Positions 25,117 through 36,327 of a stretch of 64,000 bases of DNA are shown here, in pieces (within the stretch, counting starts at the first letter, position 1; every line of letters starts with the position of its first letter). Source of the DNA: Perkinsus olseni (taxonomy: Eukaryota > Perkinsozoa > Perkinsida > Perkinsidae); assembly GCA_013115135.1 (NCBI GenBank), contig JABANP010000121.1, forward strand, positions 1 to 64,000, written 5' to 3'. The position numbers and the translations under genes are program-made. The notes below the pieces were generated by a model that searched no databases, was not told where the DNA came from, and worked only from the letters and a program-made list of their open reading frames with translations.

Positions 25117-25423
25117 ATCTCACTTATCCGGTAACGCATCATGATCTCTCTATGTCTTTTACATGGTACATTTGTATTTATCATGAGGTAAAAAAGCACA
25201 TCACTACGATTATCACTTCTTGTCTTTGATCCGAAAAATGAAACTTGGAAGCTCCTGTTAGCTAGCCTAGCATTCCAGGCAGCGTCACCAGTCTAGCAGC
25301 CACTAGCCTAGGCTAGCGTTTCCCGGCTCGGTTAGCCCCGAGCCGACAATGAACTTGCCTCAGTCGGAAGCCTCAAGAGTGTCATCAAGGCTTGATGATC
25401 AAGCTCATCCCCTCTGTGAAGGT

Positions 25424-25762
25424 ATGAAGCCTTTATTCCTGTTCGTGAGTCGGTTCATCATTGGTCGGTTCATGATGGTCCTGTCCATCATTGGTGTGAT
25501 CACCAGTGCTCCAGAGCCCATCGCAATTCACGGAGGTAGGTTCTCCTATGTTCTGCAGCAATTCATGGCCGGAAACGGCCATCAGCTCCTCCGTGGTTCC
25601 CTGGCTAGTGATATGGTTGGGTATGAAGAGCAGCTCGGAACGCATGACTCTTACAACTGCACCGAATGCCTCATTTGCACCTTCGACATCTTGTTCCCAC
25701 CTTGTTGGCCTGTCCTTGCTATATGCGGAGGTGTATTCTGTGACTGTTGTGAACCCAGTTAG
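25424..25762 (+). CDS. small secreted Cys-rich protein, family copy 2
   Basis: 112 residues beginning MKPLFLFVSRFIIG; the hydrophobic leader is longer than in other copies. The Cys cluster is CTECLICTFD, PPCWPVLAICGG and VFCDCCEPS. The 3' part and about 350 bp of downstream sequence are nearly identical to the copy at 34965-35282. The N-terminal half differs, which suggests either recent exchange of the 3' half or diversifying change in the 5' half. Confidence 0.83.
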   Translation: MKPLFLFVSRFIIGRFMMVLSIIGVITSAPEPIAIHGGRFSYVLQQFMAGNGHQLLRGSLASDMVGYEEQLGTHDSYNCTECLICTFDILFPPCWPVLAICGGVFCDCCEPS

Positions 25763-25849
25763 TATGGAGTCGCCTATGATTCGCACTCGTTACATGAAAT
25801 CATCTACTCACTCATCATTATACTTTTATTTCCCAACTCATTTTGACTT

Positions 25850-27115
25850 CTGACGACTAATGAGTCATTAGTAATGACCGCCTTGAGTTGACCACGACAG
25901 ACAACGCAATGAGCAACATAGCTTGACAGTGAACGACTACGGCTGATCGACGAGAGTGAAAATCCGAAGTAGAGGAAACTTGCTCCCACTTTGAGAAAAT
26001 ACAACAGGTTGTGAAGTAAGTTATTGGAGTAATCTTCCGCGCAAACGAAGCTAGTTTGGATATACAAGCGATGCTAATAACTAGTTGTATGTTGTTCGTT
26101 GTCTGGTGTTCACCAGACCTTGACTAATTTTCGCGCCCTTCCCTGCCCAATCGCTCGATGTGAAGGTGGGACTAGAGTTTGCCTTCGATGATACTTCAAG
26201 GTAAGCCCCCGGGATTCGAATTATGATCGTTGGTAGACACTCTCAGTCTTAATAGATGTCGGCTGTCTGGATTCGGCCTGTCAACACTGCTGACAGTCTG
26301 TGGCTGTGTCCATGGCGACCGCCGCCTCGTGGTTCGACTATGGCCGCTCAATATGGGCTGCTTTCGCGTGTTGGGCTGCCTTGCTTTTATTGCTTCCGCC
26401 TTGCAAGTTGGGCTGTCCTCAACAGCCCATGAGTCGTAGGCTATAACACACATACCACATCAGCTCCGCTGTGAGCAATAAAGTCCGCTTCGTTCCAGCT
26501 CGCTTGACCTGTCATCTGCGTCAATCAATCCAGAGGACCGGCGGGCGGTCACCGGTCTGAATTACATCGGAATATGGGACGGCACGAGTCCTGGCACGTA
26601 CTGTGCTCCCGGTACTGGTAGATGCAAGCTTGGGGGCTGCAATATTTCAGTCTTCACGATTAACATCGGCAAAGCTGATGGCACAAGAATATGCAGTGCA
26701 AGGCTAGTTGGAACTGAGCTCTCATGTCGGATACTTTTCATTGGAGTGAGCGGTGAAATCTCGTGCAGAGCCCGGTCACTGCGTGGTTCCTAACTAACGC
26801 AAAGCGAACCCTATCAAACCCGCTTCGCTCCAGCTCGTTTGGCCGGTCAGTTGCCTTACCAGTATTGTGCTTCTGGTAGATGCCTGCTTGGAGACCGAAA
26901 TATTCCCGCGCATTCTTCGCGGCTCCCATCGGCAAAGCTGGTGGTACCAGAAGATGCTGCACATGAGGCTAATTGGAACTGAACTCTCTTTTTGGATACT
27001 TGTTATTGGGGTGTGCGGTAGACCCTGACAGTCCGACTCTCGCACAGAGCTCGGCTACTCGAACGGTTCAACTGCATAGTTTGTAACTAACGCAAAGCAA
27101 ATCCTATCTTGTGAC
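25850..27115 (+). repeat. dispersed repeat family with internal ~290-bp tandem duplication
   Basis: The segment 25.93-26.45 kb matches 49.05-49.45 kb; both contain CAGACAACCAACG-type text, TTTTCGCGCCCTTCCC and a GGTAAG/GGTGAG...CTCAG block. Within it, 26.59-26.82 and 26.86-27.10 kb are tandem copies sharing CATCGGCAAAGCTG, TTGGAACTGA and CTAACGCAAAGC. Related ends occur near 35.74 (inverted), 37.68 and 50.33 kb. No coding function is evident. Confidence 0.7.
26201..26247 (+). other. possible 47-bp intron-like segment in the dispersed repeat
   Basis: GTAAGCCCCCGGGATTCGAA opens the segment and CACTCTCAG closes it. The homologous segment at 49.36 kb keeps the GTGAGT and CTCAG ends with a diverged interior. 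It again carries a TTCGAA core. Confidence 0.35.
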
Positions 27116-27244
27116 ATTTTCAGCTGATGGATCAAGCAACGTTTGTTTGGTTTGAAGAAAACGCCGAGGCCGCCTGGCGCCCGAGGCATCTTGTCGAATG
27201 ACGGGTATATTGCGGGTTCTAATCAGAATTCTTGCGGTTAGGGA

Positions 27245-27715
27245 TCTAGTCAGCTTCAGTTGGCTGGCGCCAATCTATAGTATATAGTCAGCTTCAGTTG
27301 TCGAGCATGTTTCCGAACTGTATAGTCAGCTCTAGTTGGCTGGCACCAATCTGTATATTTTATAGTCAGCTTCAGTTGGCTGGCATCAATCTTTATATTA
27401 TATGGTCAGCTTTAGTTGGCTCAGCCAACTTGGCTGGCGCGTTTTCTCTGATTTACGTAGTCAGCTTCAGTTGGCTGGCATCAATCTATATTATATAGTC
27501 AGCTTTAGTTGGCTGGCGCGTTTTCTCTGATTTACGTAGTCAGCTTCAGTTGGCTGGCATCAATCTATATTATATAGTCAGCTTTAGTTGGCTGGCGCGT
27601 TTTCTCTGATTTACGTAGTCAGCTTCAGTTGGCTGGCATCAATCTATACTATATAGTCAGCTTTAGCTGGCTGGCCTCAATCTATATACTTTATAGTCAG
27701 CTTTAGTTCAGCGGA
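27245..27715. repeat. satellite array, first block
   Basis: Tandem units of about 42-50 bp share TCAGCTTCAGTTGGCTGGC followed by ATCAATCT and TATATTATATAG. Every few units a variant carries GCGTTTTCTCTGATTTACG instead, so a higher-order unit of about 90 bp is visible. It is split from the second block by a ~390-bp insertion. Confidence 0.92.
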
Positions 27716-27765
27716 TAAACGAGTAGTTTATCTAGGTTAAAACCGGCGCGGAGAGATGCTGTGTT
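27708..27765 (+). other. degenerate tRNA-like start of the satellite-splitting insertion
   Basis: TTTAGTTCAGCGGATAAACG resembles a tRNA A-box and GGTTAAAACCGGC a B-box with one change. A T-rich run follows further on. This could be a tRNA-derived SINE inserted into the satellite. Confidence 0.3.
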
Positions 27766-28104
27766 ATATTGTGTGCACAGCGGGACACCTAGTGTCCCGA
27801 CTGTGGCTCCCACGCTAGCAAGCTAGTACCCTGACTACCGGCTTGGGTTATCAGGTGCTTGCTAACGGCTCGGAAGTCGAGCGTCGTTCCCCTGACGCTC
27901 TCTCTCTCTCTCTTTTTTTTTTAACCGAGGTCTTCGAGAGGCAACTTGTGCCTGCCGGACCGCGATCGCCACTTGCAGCATCGCCTTCGGCCTCGGCACA
28001 GTTTGCCTTCGCGTTTCCCTCGCTGCCGTCGCGAGGTCCTGTCGACCTTTCCGACGCTAGCTTGGTACCGCCCCTTGCCCCATCTCGGAGACCAGAGGTT
28101 TTAT

Positions 28105-28400
28105 TGGCTGGTGCGTTTTCTCTGATTTACGTAATCAGCTTCAGTTGGCTGGCATCAATCTGTATATTATATAGTCAGCTGAAGTTGGCTGGCATCAATC
28201 TTTATATTATATAGTCAGCTTCAATTGGCTGGCATCAATCTGTATATTATATAGTCAGCTTCAGTTGGCTGGCATCAATCTGTATATTATATAGTCAGCT
28301 TCAGTTGGCTGGCATCAATCTGTATATTATATAGTCAGCTTTAGCTGGCTGGCATGTTCTCTCCGATTTAGGTAGTCAGCTTCAGTTGGCCGGCACTGCT
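28105..28400. repeat. satellite array, second block
   Basis: The same TCAGCTTCAGTTGGCTGGC unit as at 27245-27715, here in more homogeneous ~45-bp copies that mostly carry CTGTATATTATATAG. It starts with the GCGTTTTCTCTGATTTACG variant. Confidence 0.92.
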
Positions 28401-28620
28401 CTTCAGTTCTCTTAGACCCCCAGAGTCGAAAACAGTTTTTTCCTGCTCATCGCTCCTTGATTCTTTTTTCTCTCAATCTTGTCACGGGATGAACTATAAC
28501 ACCTTGAATCGCCGGCAGAGGGCGAGACTCGGCCGGAATGAATGGGTAATTCCTTTTGCATGGGGTTTAGTCACAATTAGTGTATCGTAGATACACTATC
28601 ATGCGGCAGTGCAGAGTGAA

Positions 28621-29491
28621 ATGCAGGACCGCGTTCGTGAGTTAACCGGGCAGATTATTGACCTTCGAGCACAGGTTCAGCAATTGGACTCCGAAGTTCT
28701 ACGGAAGGTGAAAAACCTCTTCATGTCATTGGAATGTCTTCTGTTGCAGGATAGCATCATCCGTGGTCAAGCTCACCGAATCGGTTCACTGCACGACGAG
28801 CTCTTCAATGCAGCAGTGCGATCGAAAAATGGACATGATTGTCATGCCTCCACTCAAACGGCAGCTCCTGCAAGCTATGATGCCTTTCGCTCAAACAGTG
28901 ACTGCCGAAAGTTGTGATGCCTCCGCTCAAACGGCAACTGCTGAGGGTTGTGATGCCTCCGCGCAAACGGCAACTGCTGAGAGATGTGATGCCTCCACTC
29001 AAACGGCAACTGCTGAGAGTTGTCACGCCTTGACACAGACTGACGACATTCCGGATGATGTTACCAAAAACGCGCAGGTTGAGCTCACACGGCAGCTTAC
29101 TGATGCACAGGTAATGGGCGTTGGACTTCTCCTTTCCCTGCAGTTCGTCCAATTACTGTGTTTTTCAGAGCAAAATAGGAATGTTGGAGAAAGCGAGGGC
29201 TGATGTCATGTCTTTCGCTCGTGGAACGATTGTGGGTTGCTTATCATTCCAAGGTTTTGTGCTAATCGCTGTCTTCTCGCAGAACTCTGCGAAGGAGGAG
29301 CAACGTGAGATGATGGATCACATAAAGAAGGACTATGACGAGAAAATTGCGCAGAGGGTAGACTACTCGTGTCTGGCTATGTCCGCTCAGTCTGGTGAAT
29401 TCATCGTACCAGAATGCATTGCGTGTCGTTTCAGGACGCAGTTATAACTAAACTGGAGACGCACATTCAATCTCTCAAGAGAGTCTCTTGA
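28621..29491 (+). CDS. coiled-coil protein with 12-residue repeats; carries a 1-nt frameshift
   Basis: Exon 1 starts MQDRVRELTGQIIDLRAQVQ and ends LRK before GTGAAA. The next exon begins DSIIRGQAHRIGSLHDELFN and runs into tandem repeats of the type CDASAQTATAES. Later exons give KIGMLEKARADVMSFARG, KEEQREMMDHIKKDYDEKIA and DAVITKLETHIQSLKRVS with TGA at 29489. Heptad-like Leu/Ile spacing suggests coiled coils at both ends. Unit 2 of the repeat has one extra base, so the frame before it (STQTAAPASYDAF) and after it (AQTVTAES) do not join. It is either a pseudogene, a sequencing indel, or unusual decoding. Function unknown. Confidence 0.6.
28840..29037 (+). repeat. 36-bp coding repeat, ~5.5 units
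   Basis: Units of 36 bp encode CDASAQTATAES-like dodecapeptides. The second unit is 37 bp because of an extra T within GCCTTTCGC. The last partial unit reads CHALTQTDD. Confidence 0.9.
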
Positions 29492-29689
29492 AGAGACAGA
29501 CGGAGAGCAGCACGACGAAGCCTCTGGATCCCGTGTCTTCTGGGCCTTCGCCGCACAGTGAGAAGAACAACACCGCTACACTGTAGCGGCTACAGGGGTG
29601 CTACTGGCAGTAAGCGCTAAGCACGTACCATATATATTTCGATCGGAATTCCACGTTGTCATGTCAACTCGCACCACCTTTCGTGGTTC

Positions 29690-31735
29690 ATGATTGTGGT
29701 TCCACTTCAGGGTAACGAAATATCGCTCGGGCCGGTGCGAATTGGAACCATCGAGAAGAATGGGAGTCGGGGAATCCGTTTCATCAACACGTCACAGTGC
29801 TCGAAGTCGATCACTGTCGTTTACCCTGGGAATCCGAAACCTTACCGTATTGCTTTGAACCCCAAGAAAGAGCGGGTATTCGGAGTTACGTCAAAGTTTC
29901 AGGATGCGAAAGAAGCTCACTTGAGCTCCGAAGTGGGAGAGCGTAAGACTCTGCCACTGGTGTGGCGTAGCCTGCCCAGGTTCGATAGTTCGGGTTCAAT
30001 CTGATCTCGTCTCTGAGAGCTAGACGAGATGGAATTCCACGGATCGCTAATTTGTTCGAATTGGACAATAAGTTTGCCGAACACGGGATAACGCCTGCAG
30101 TGATCCAGAGTGTGAAGAATAACAACCCGCTGCCGAGCAAGATCGTCCATCTCGAAACAAATTTCGAATCTCGGGATTTTGCTTGCGCTTTGAGCAGTAC
30201 AGGTAGCGTGAGGTTATATGCCGCGTATTGCCTTGACTGTGTCGTGTAGATGTGCTGGTATCGCTTAACTGGTACCTGGACTCATGCCCTAGAGGTTTCC
30301 CTTTGTATATGGACGCGCAACAAAACGTTATACGCGGAATGCCCAAAGTTGTTTGGATGGGGAGCTCACGAACACGGTAAGATGAAGCTTCTCCCTTGGG
30401 AATGCCTCCTTGATCTATGATTTCGTCGCGGTAATAGGCTCCTCGGTAATGGGCGGTATGCATAACGACGCCCGAGAGTTGGGAACAATCCAAAGTCTTG
30501 GGCGTAGGTACGACGCAAGAAAGAAGAAGTATACGCATTCCTTCGTGCCTTTCCTCTGGGCCATTGTGGCGGAGGAAACGGCTGCGGTATATGACTTCAT
30601 TCTCAAAAAACTAGACGAGCTCGTGAATGCCCTGTCCGACAGTGACAACGCACTTGAGAATGTCATCAACCTTTGCGTTCACGATGCGCATCAAGGGGCA
30701 ATCAGTGCTTGCGAGGAAAATTCTGCCTGGCGTGCGAAATGGTACTACCTACAGCATATGGAGGTTCCATGATGAAACCGTGGCCATCAAACCGAACCTA
30801 CACTTTTTCGCCATTTCAGCTCGTTGTTTCTACCACTTCTCGAAGAATTTGAGGGACAACAAAAAGAGGCTTGGAGCGGCGTTTGAGCTGATAGTGCTGC
30901 AGAGAGAGGCCGTTTCATATCTTGACGCTGATATGCCATCCAGGTCGAGCGTTGCATATTCCCCCTTCACATCTCAACCAACGATGACCTCTACCATCTC
31001 CTAGCAGACGCCTTAGTGGATGAGGCACGTACCGGTTCCACCGATGCCGGGAAATATCTTGAAGCCACCTTGAATACTGATCGCTACGGATATCCGAATA
31101 TAGCCATCACTGCAGAGGGATTGCGATGGAACCAGGTGAAGTCGTGAATCTCCGATTTGCTCGGAGAGATTAGCTGTGCAATGTTATTCAGGTGGTGAAT
31201 AATATCGTAGAGGCTGTGTACTCGATCATGTCCAAGGCGCTCCATGGCGAAAGCTTCGATGTTGGTATGTTCGTGAGAGAAGCCATCTTGGTAGGCCAAG
31301 GGGTTGGGCCCAGGCTGTGGGCCCCAAAGCCATTAGCACAGACAAAACCACTGAGAAATGGTATTTTGTATAGATAATGAGATCTATGAAGAAATCGAGC
31401 CCACAATGCTTCATCAGCAGGCCAACACCTGTAATCATGCGAGAGTATCACCCAGGCCCTGGGTCCCGGGGATGCAGCAGCAGGGAACAGATATCTTTGG
31501 TCGGAAAGATTTCAGGGAGATAAACTCATCTGACAACCTAAGGGATTACCCGATAAGTGTTCTTGATCCATGCGCTCTCAAGGTAACTAATCTGGTATCC
31601 AGCAGAATTGACATCTCGGAGGAAACGCGGTGGTTCCTGTTTGCTGTGCACAATTTTGGGAGTTCGGGGGCTACGTCGTTCGCAGCCACTCGAATTAACC
31701 AGTATCTTGACGCTGCCCTACTGGCCCAGTAGGTC
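29690..31735 (+). pseudogene. Mutator-like (MULE) transposase remnant
   Basis: Fragments in changing frames give the hallmarks of a MULE-type DDE transposase. About 30530-30770 reads THSFVPFLWAIVAEETAAVY then NLCVHDAHQGAISACEE. About 30830-30900 reads CFYHFSKNLRDNKKRLGAA. About 31195-31290 reads VNNIVEAVYSIMSKALHGES then FDVGMFVREAI. Order and spacing match the family, where the aspartate before Q/A and the CHxxxNL block are typical. An upstream region (29690-30250) may be its N-terminal DNA-binding part. Several stops and frame changes remain; some could be introns, but the element looks dead. Terminal repeats were not located. Confidence 0.6.
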
Positions 31736-32060
31736 AAGATACCCAGTAGTACTGGGTGAATTCGGCGAGGGTAATATGGCGGGAATATGGTTTTCCAGGT
31801 CGCCCGGTTTGTCCTGGACAATCGCTCTTTACGGCAGAATCCGCAGCGAATAAATGTATAAAAGCGCCCCTATCAGATTCTGATCAGCTACGAGTGCATG
31901 ATATCCTACAGCGATTTTACTGTTATCATTTGGTGACCGTATTTTCCTGCAATACACAGGATGTTGACGTATCGTGCACGTGTAAAGGAAAATAGAGACT
32001 GGTCACTGCGTAAACATGGCTATTGTGCAGAAGTCGCTGTTAAAACTAAGCTAAGGTAAC

Positions 32061-32573
32061 GTGGGCACGAACGGGTCTAAGTCTCGTTGGAGATTCTACT
32101 ATTCAAGGTTCGCTCCTGGGCAACACAAACTGCCCACCATACGGCGTGGGCGAAGATCCACCAAGAAGCGAGGCCCTTTGGAGCGTACCTACTCAGGGGT
32201 ATCCGTCCCTGCATCTTCATCTCATGAACCGTCTTCACCGTCAATGCCACGGAATGACAGAGAAGAGCGTGACAGTGCTTCCGAATCGGAGGGCTCCGAT
32301 GCCGGTTGGGAAAGTTTCAGTGATGCCGCATCAGCCCTTGAAGGCTGCCGGCGAAGGCCGCCCGAAGCATCTTATTCTGAGGGGTGTTCACGCACGTCGG
32401 AATGTAATGGGGTTTTTGAGTGTGTTGAGACGCCCATCGAGACGAGCCGAGATACACTGCGGAGTGACATCGACTCCGCAACGAACCAAAAGACGCTGAC
32501 TCATCGTCTTCAGAGTGAGGTATGGGTCCACGGATATCCATCCTTCGATCTCCAGCAACAATTCCTCGGTTAA
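32061..32573 (+). CDS. hypothetical basic/serine-rich protein
   Basis: A 170-residue open frame, but the first ATG in it is at 32244 (MPRNDREERDSASESEGSDA); the upstream part would need a GTG start or an upstream exon. The frame is basic at the N-terminus and Ser/Glu-rich in the middle, typical of disorder. It lies between transposon remnants and an interspersed repeat. No family recognised. Confidence 0.3.
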   Translation: MGTNGSKSRWRFYYSRFAPGQHKLPTIRRGRRSTKKRGPLERTYSGVSVPASSSHEPSSPSMPRNDREERDSASESEGSDAGWESFSDAASALEGCRRRPPEASYSEGCSRTSECNGVFECVETPIETSRDTLRSDIDSATNQKTLTHRLQSEVWVHGYPSFDLQQQFLG

Positions 32574-32887
32574 CTTGACCCGTCGGGCACCCCCTTCCGG
32601 CCTGAGTTCCGCGCTCCCTCGGTTGACCCATAAACGAGCCGTCAGAGATTGCGACGTCGTTCAGTTCTGCCACCTGTTTCCAATCATGGCCTCCCAGGGC
32701 CGCCCTCACAATACGCGCACGAACCGATGCATCGTGCTTTTGTATTTCCCCCGTGGCTGTCGACGAGGTGGGTTTGGACCATCTCCCGCGGCTGAGCTAC
32801 GGAGGCTCTCATCGCTGGAGCCATAATGACTTGGCATGATAATAGGCAAAACGAGCAGCCTGCACCAAGACATCGTAATCCGTTACT

Positions 32888-33105
32888 CTAGCGAAATTGA
32901 ATGTACTACCGGCGAAATTGATTTCGCATTTCGTCGAAATTGGACTTACTTCGAGGATGCCGGCGAAATTGATTGTACTATAGCGCGCACTGGCGAAATT
33001 GATTGTACTATCGCGCGCGCCTGCGAAATTGATTTTACTAAGGCATATCTTGGCGCGGGTGTTCGCTCGCCCTGCGAAATTGATCTTACTGACCCCGAAA
33101 TAGGC
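32888..33105. repeat. interspersed GCGAAATTGA repeat, ~8 copies
   Basis: GGCGAAATTGATTGTACTA-type units recur every 20-35 bp with variable spacers, several containing GCGCGC. On the minus strand the unit reads INFAG/INFAS. It is an irregular tandem repeat. Confidence 0.85.
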
Positions 33106-33611
33106 ATTTAAAAGGTGTAGTAGCATTTTCGTCCCAATCAATTCAAGAATCAGTGATGAAAGTAAGGACCCAGCGCAGTTCCGCACCGATGCTGATCGGA
33201 TGGTACAGGAGTGACTCCGTTTTGATCGTGGATGCCACGCGGCTAGATGCCGCCATGATTGAGATCTGCTCTGGACAATTTTTTCACCGGACTGCATGCA
33301 ATGTCCACGTGGTGATGTGGATGCACACAACAGTCGTCCGATAACCGCCTTGAGTGGGGTCGAAAAGAAGCCTGAAAGTGAAAGAGCTTGAAAGGGTTGC
33401 ATCCGAGGCTTCATATTCGAGACTTGCAAACTGTTCAAGATGTGCGCTTGTGCAGCAGATCGCTCATGGGCTCCAGGGCCTAGGGAGACAAGAAGAGATA
33501 GCAGCTCGCATGCGTGCAAATAGGGAAAGCCGCCGAGAGATGACTCTACCGAATGCTGTTCACTCTGCGCCTCCTGTCGGACGTGATTCTAATCACCCAG
33601 TTTCTGTCAAT

Positions 33612-33672
33612 GTAGTTGATCACGAGGCAGCCGACACCCCTCACCGTGTGTTCGATCCCCGTATCGGAACAG
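33612..33672 (+). other. possible 5'-leader intron with B-box-like motif, copy 2
   Basis: GTAGTTGATCACGAGGCAGC opens the segment, GTGTTCGATCCCC lies near the 3' end and CGGAACAG closes it. It is homologous to 24598-24657, upstream of the next family copy. Confidence 0.35.
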
Positions 33673-33802
33673 TAGCTCTGTTTAGCTAGCCTAGCGGTTT
33701 CACTAGCGTCTCAATGTCTGTCTAGCTTAGTGGAGTTACAGCTAGCAGCCAACCAACCTCGGCCAGAATTCTTGAAGTAGTCTTCGACCGGATTATAGAG
33801 AC

Positions 33803-34138
33803 ATGAAGCCATCGTTCATCACAACAATTCTGTTCATCATTGGCGCGGCGGTTAGTGCCCCGTACGGTGATACGGCAGCTAACATTACGAACAAGTTCGA
33901 CTACCACGTGTACCTTGACGGTCACCGCTCTTCGTTTAATAATGCCACCTCTATCAATGATACGCGCGAAACGGAGACTGACCAGCTAGGGGTGAGTGCC
34001 TTATGCCTCGAGTGTATCTATTGCCTCGGTGATGTCCTCGCGCCCCCTTGTTGGGCTCCCCTTGCCATATGCGGTGGTATTTGGTGTGACTGCTGCCGTC
34101 CACTCGTTACGGAGGCGACTGTGTTGTTGTCGGATTAA
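33803..34138 (+). CDS. small secreted Cys-rich protein, family copy 3
   Basis: 111 residues with the same leader as copy 1 (MKPSFITTILFIIGAAVSAP). The variable middle again has N-glycosylation sequons. The C-terminal cluster is CLECIYC, PPCWAPLAICGG, IWCDCC. It is the closest relative of copy 1, and about 650 bp of 5' flank is shared with it. It ends in TAA where copy 1 ends in TGA at the same position. Confidence 0.85.
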   Translation: MKPSFITTILFIIGAAVSAPYGDTAANITNKFDYHVYLDGHRSSFNNATSINDTRETETDQLGVSALCLECIYCLGDVLAPPCWAPLAICGGIWCDCCRPLVTEATVLLSD

Positions 34139-34964
34139 ATCTTACTCGTCCGAACATTCAATCATCCGCTTCGCTGTCTCGACTTATTTGTTTGTCCGAC
34201 ATGTACATTCTTATTCATTATGGCTCGCGAATAACTAAGACGATGATTACCACTTCTTGCCTTTGATGTAAGCAAACTTCGGTTTGCTCTCAACTAGCAC
34301 AGAACAGGTTGAGCTAGAGGAGAGTCGTCAATAGCCGGCGTGAAGGCCTTGGGGCAGTGCACAGCATTTGTTGCTCGATGGGCCCTAATGTGAGGATGGT
34401 AGCGCTTGAATTCTAACCAGGAGCACTGTGAACTCTCACTCTGAACAGCTGGGTCTTAGAAGTTGGCGGAGAAATCTCACCGGAGCGCAGATGCAAGCAG
34501 CAGGCTTTTGCATGCGCTTTGGTCAGAAAGATTTCTGATTTCTCTCCACGGACGAGTGACACTCCCTGAGGAGCCCGCACGACATGCTAGTCTGCTCAAC
34601 AGACTTACGCTGCCTTGCGGTCTGAAATCGCTGACAAGAGTGCACTGCACGCACTCGAGCAAGGAATGAACGCCGGCGACGCTCCTAAGAAGATGCTCTG
34701 CTGTAGCGTCATTCACTTAGCTGTTGAATGCGATGTGGATGTTTCTGGTAGCTCTTTCTGCACCGGTGTGAGGAACCATATTTTTTTCCATGGCCGATCC
34801 AAATATGAATTGGGACACTAGCTCCTCATAGCTAGCGTAGTATTCACTTCGACGTCACCGGTCTACTAGCCACTAGCGTAGCATTTCCAGTACTACCAGC
34901 GAACAACTTCAGCTTTACTTGGAAACCTCGAGACGGTCATTAAGCTCACCCCCTTTGTCAAGAC

Positions 34965-35282
34965 ATGAAAGCACTGTTCATTGTGATGGTCCCGTTCATC
35001 ATTGGTGTAGTCGCCGCTGCTCCAGACCCCGAGGCGGGATCGATTCACGGAGGCGGGTCGAACGCTCATGTCGTGCAGCCAGTCGTAACCGGGAACGCCT
35101 ATCAGCTGATTCGCCGATTCTGGACCAGTGATATGGTTGGATACCGAGAGCAGGCTGAGGACGGTGCCTCTTACCAATGCACCGAATGCCTCATTTGCAC
35201 CTTCGACATCTTGTTCCCACCTTGTTGGCCTGTCCTTGCTATATGCGGAGGTGTATTCTGTGACTGTTGTGAACCCAGTTAG
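34965..35282 (+). CDS. small secreted Cys-rich protein, family copy 4
   Basis: 105 residues starting MKALFIVMVPFIIGVVAAAP. The C-terminal cluster (CTECLICTFD, PPCWPVLAICGG, VFCDCCEPS) is identical to copy 2, as is most of the ~270 bp after the stop. Copies 3 and 4 repeat the order and spacing of copies 1 and 2. Confidence 0.85.
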   Translation: MKALFIVMVPFIIGVVAAAPDPEAGSIHGGGSNAHVVQPVVTGNAYQLIRRFWTSDMVGYREQAEDGASYQCTECLICTFDILFPPCWPVLAICGGVFCDCCEPS

Positions 35283-35849
35283 TATGGAGTCGTCTATGAT
35301 TCGCACTCGTTACATGAAATCATCTACTCACTCATCATTATATTCTATTTTCGAACTTATTTTGACTTCTGGCGACTAATGAGTTATTAGTGATGACCGC
35401 CTTGAGTTGAACGCGACAGACAACCCAACGAGCAACATATCCTGACAGTGAACGACTACGGCTGATCGACGAGAGTGAAATTCCGAAGTAGAGGAATTTG
35501 CTCCCGCTCTGAGAGAAGACAGCAGGTTGTGGAGTAAGTAAATTATTGGCGCATAATATTCGCCGCATAGCGTCTTGCGCTGTGCGCGGTTCGCGCGGCG
35601 CGACAGGAGACCTGGCGCACTGGGGCTCGTTCTCCGCGCCATCATTCAACAAGTTTCCTCGGGCGCCAGACGGCCTCGGCGTCTTCTGGACGTCCCATTG
35701 CTGCTGAAGCCATCAGCTGTGGATGTCACTAGATAGGGTTCGCTTTGCGTTGGTTAGAAGCCACGCAGTGACCGAGCTCTGTTCGAGAGACTCTCGACGA
35801 GAGTCCACCGCACACCCGAATTGTGGCGAATCAGGCGAATTGTAATGAT

Positions 35850-36000
35850 GCGAACACCGACATCATGGTGAAGCGTGCCGAAGGTGAGCCGTCATTTACT
35901 GTTGCGTACACAACATAAATTTAGCAGGGGATTGCCATGCACAGTCATAGACTGTCGAGTATCGAAGGGACAGCTTCTCACGTGCGTGCACAAGGTAAAC
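35850..36000 (+). repeat. 5'-flank remnant of the 37.8-39.3-kb gene family
   Basis: CACCGACATCATGGTGAA, GTGCCGAAGG and CATAGACTGTCGAG followed by GGGACAGCTTCTCACG match the upstream region of the gene ending at 39273. They also match about 2.09-2.14 kb. No coding part follows. Confidence 0.6.
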
Positions 36001-36327
36001 GCAAGGCGCATAATTGATGTATCTCGTTCAGCCTTCATTTTTGCTGTGTCTTCAAGGCATAAGTTCGTGACCCCCGCCCGCCGTTCCTGCTCCGCAAGAC
36101 GGCCCCAAGGCAGCAGCTCGTGACTTATGAAACGGGCTCTTCCACTCGGCATAGCCTAACGGGGTCAGGGCCGCCCCGTCACGTCATGGATCTCAAATAA
36201 GATATCCAGCCGGGAAAGCTAAAGGCCAAATCTCCACTCGCCCAGAGGTCTTCAGGCAGCCTACATTCTCGAATTCATCGTAAAGACATGAAGATATCGT
36301 TCATTGTGACGATTCCGTTCATTACTG

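Noticed and set aside
32839..33111. GCGAAATTGA repeats as a CRISPR array
   Set aside because: Unit and spacer lengths are irregular, repeats are diverged, and the window is eukaryotic.
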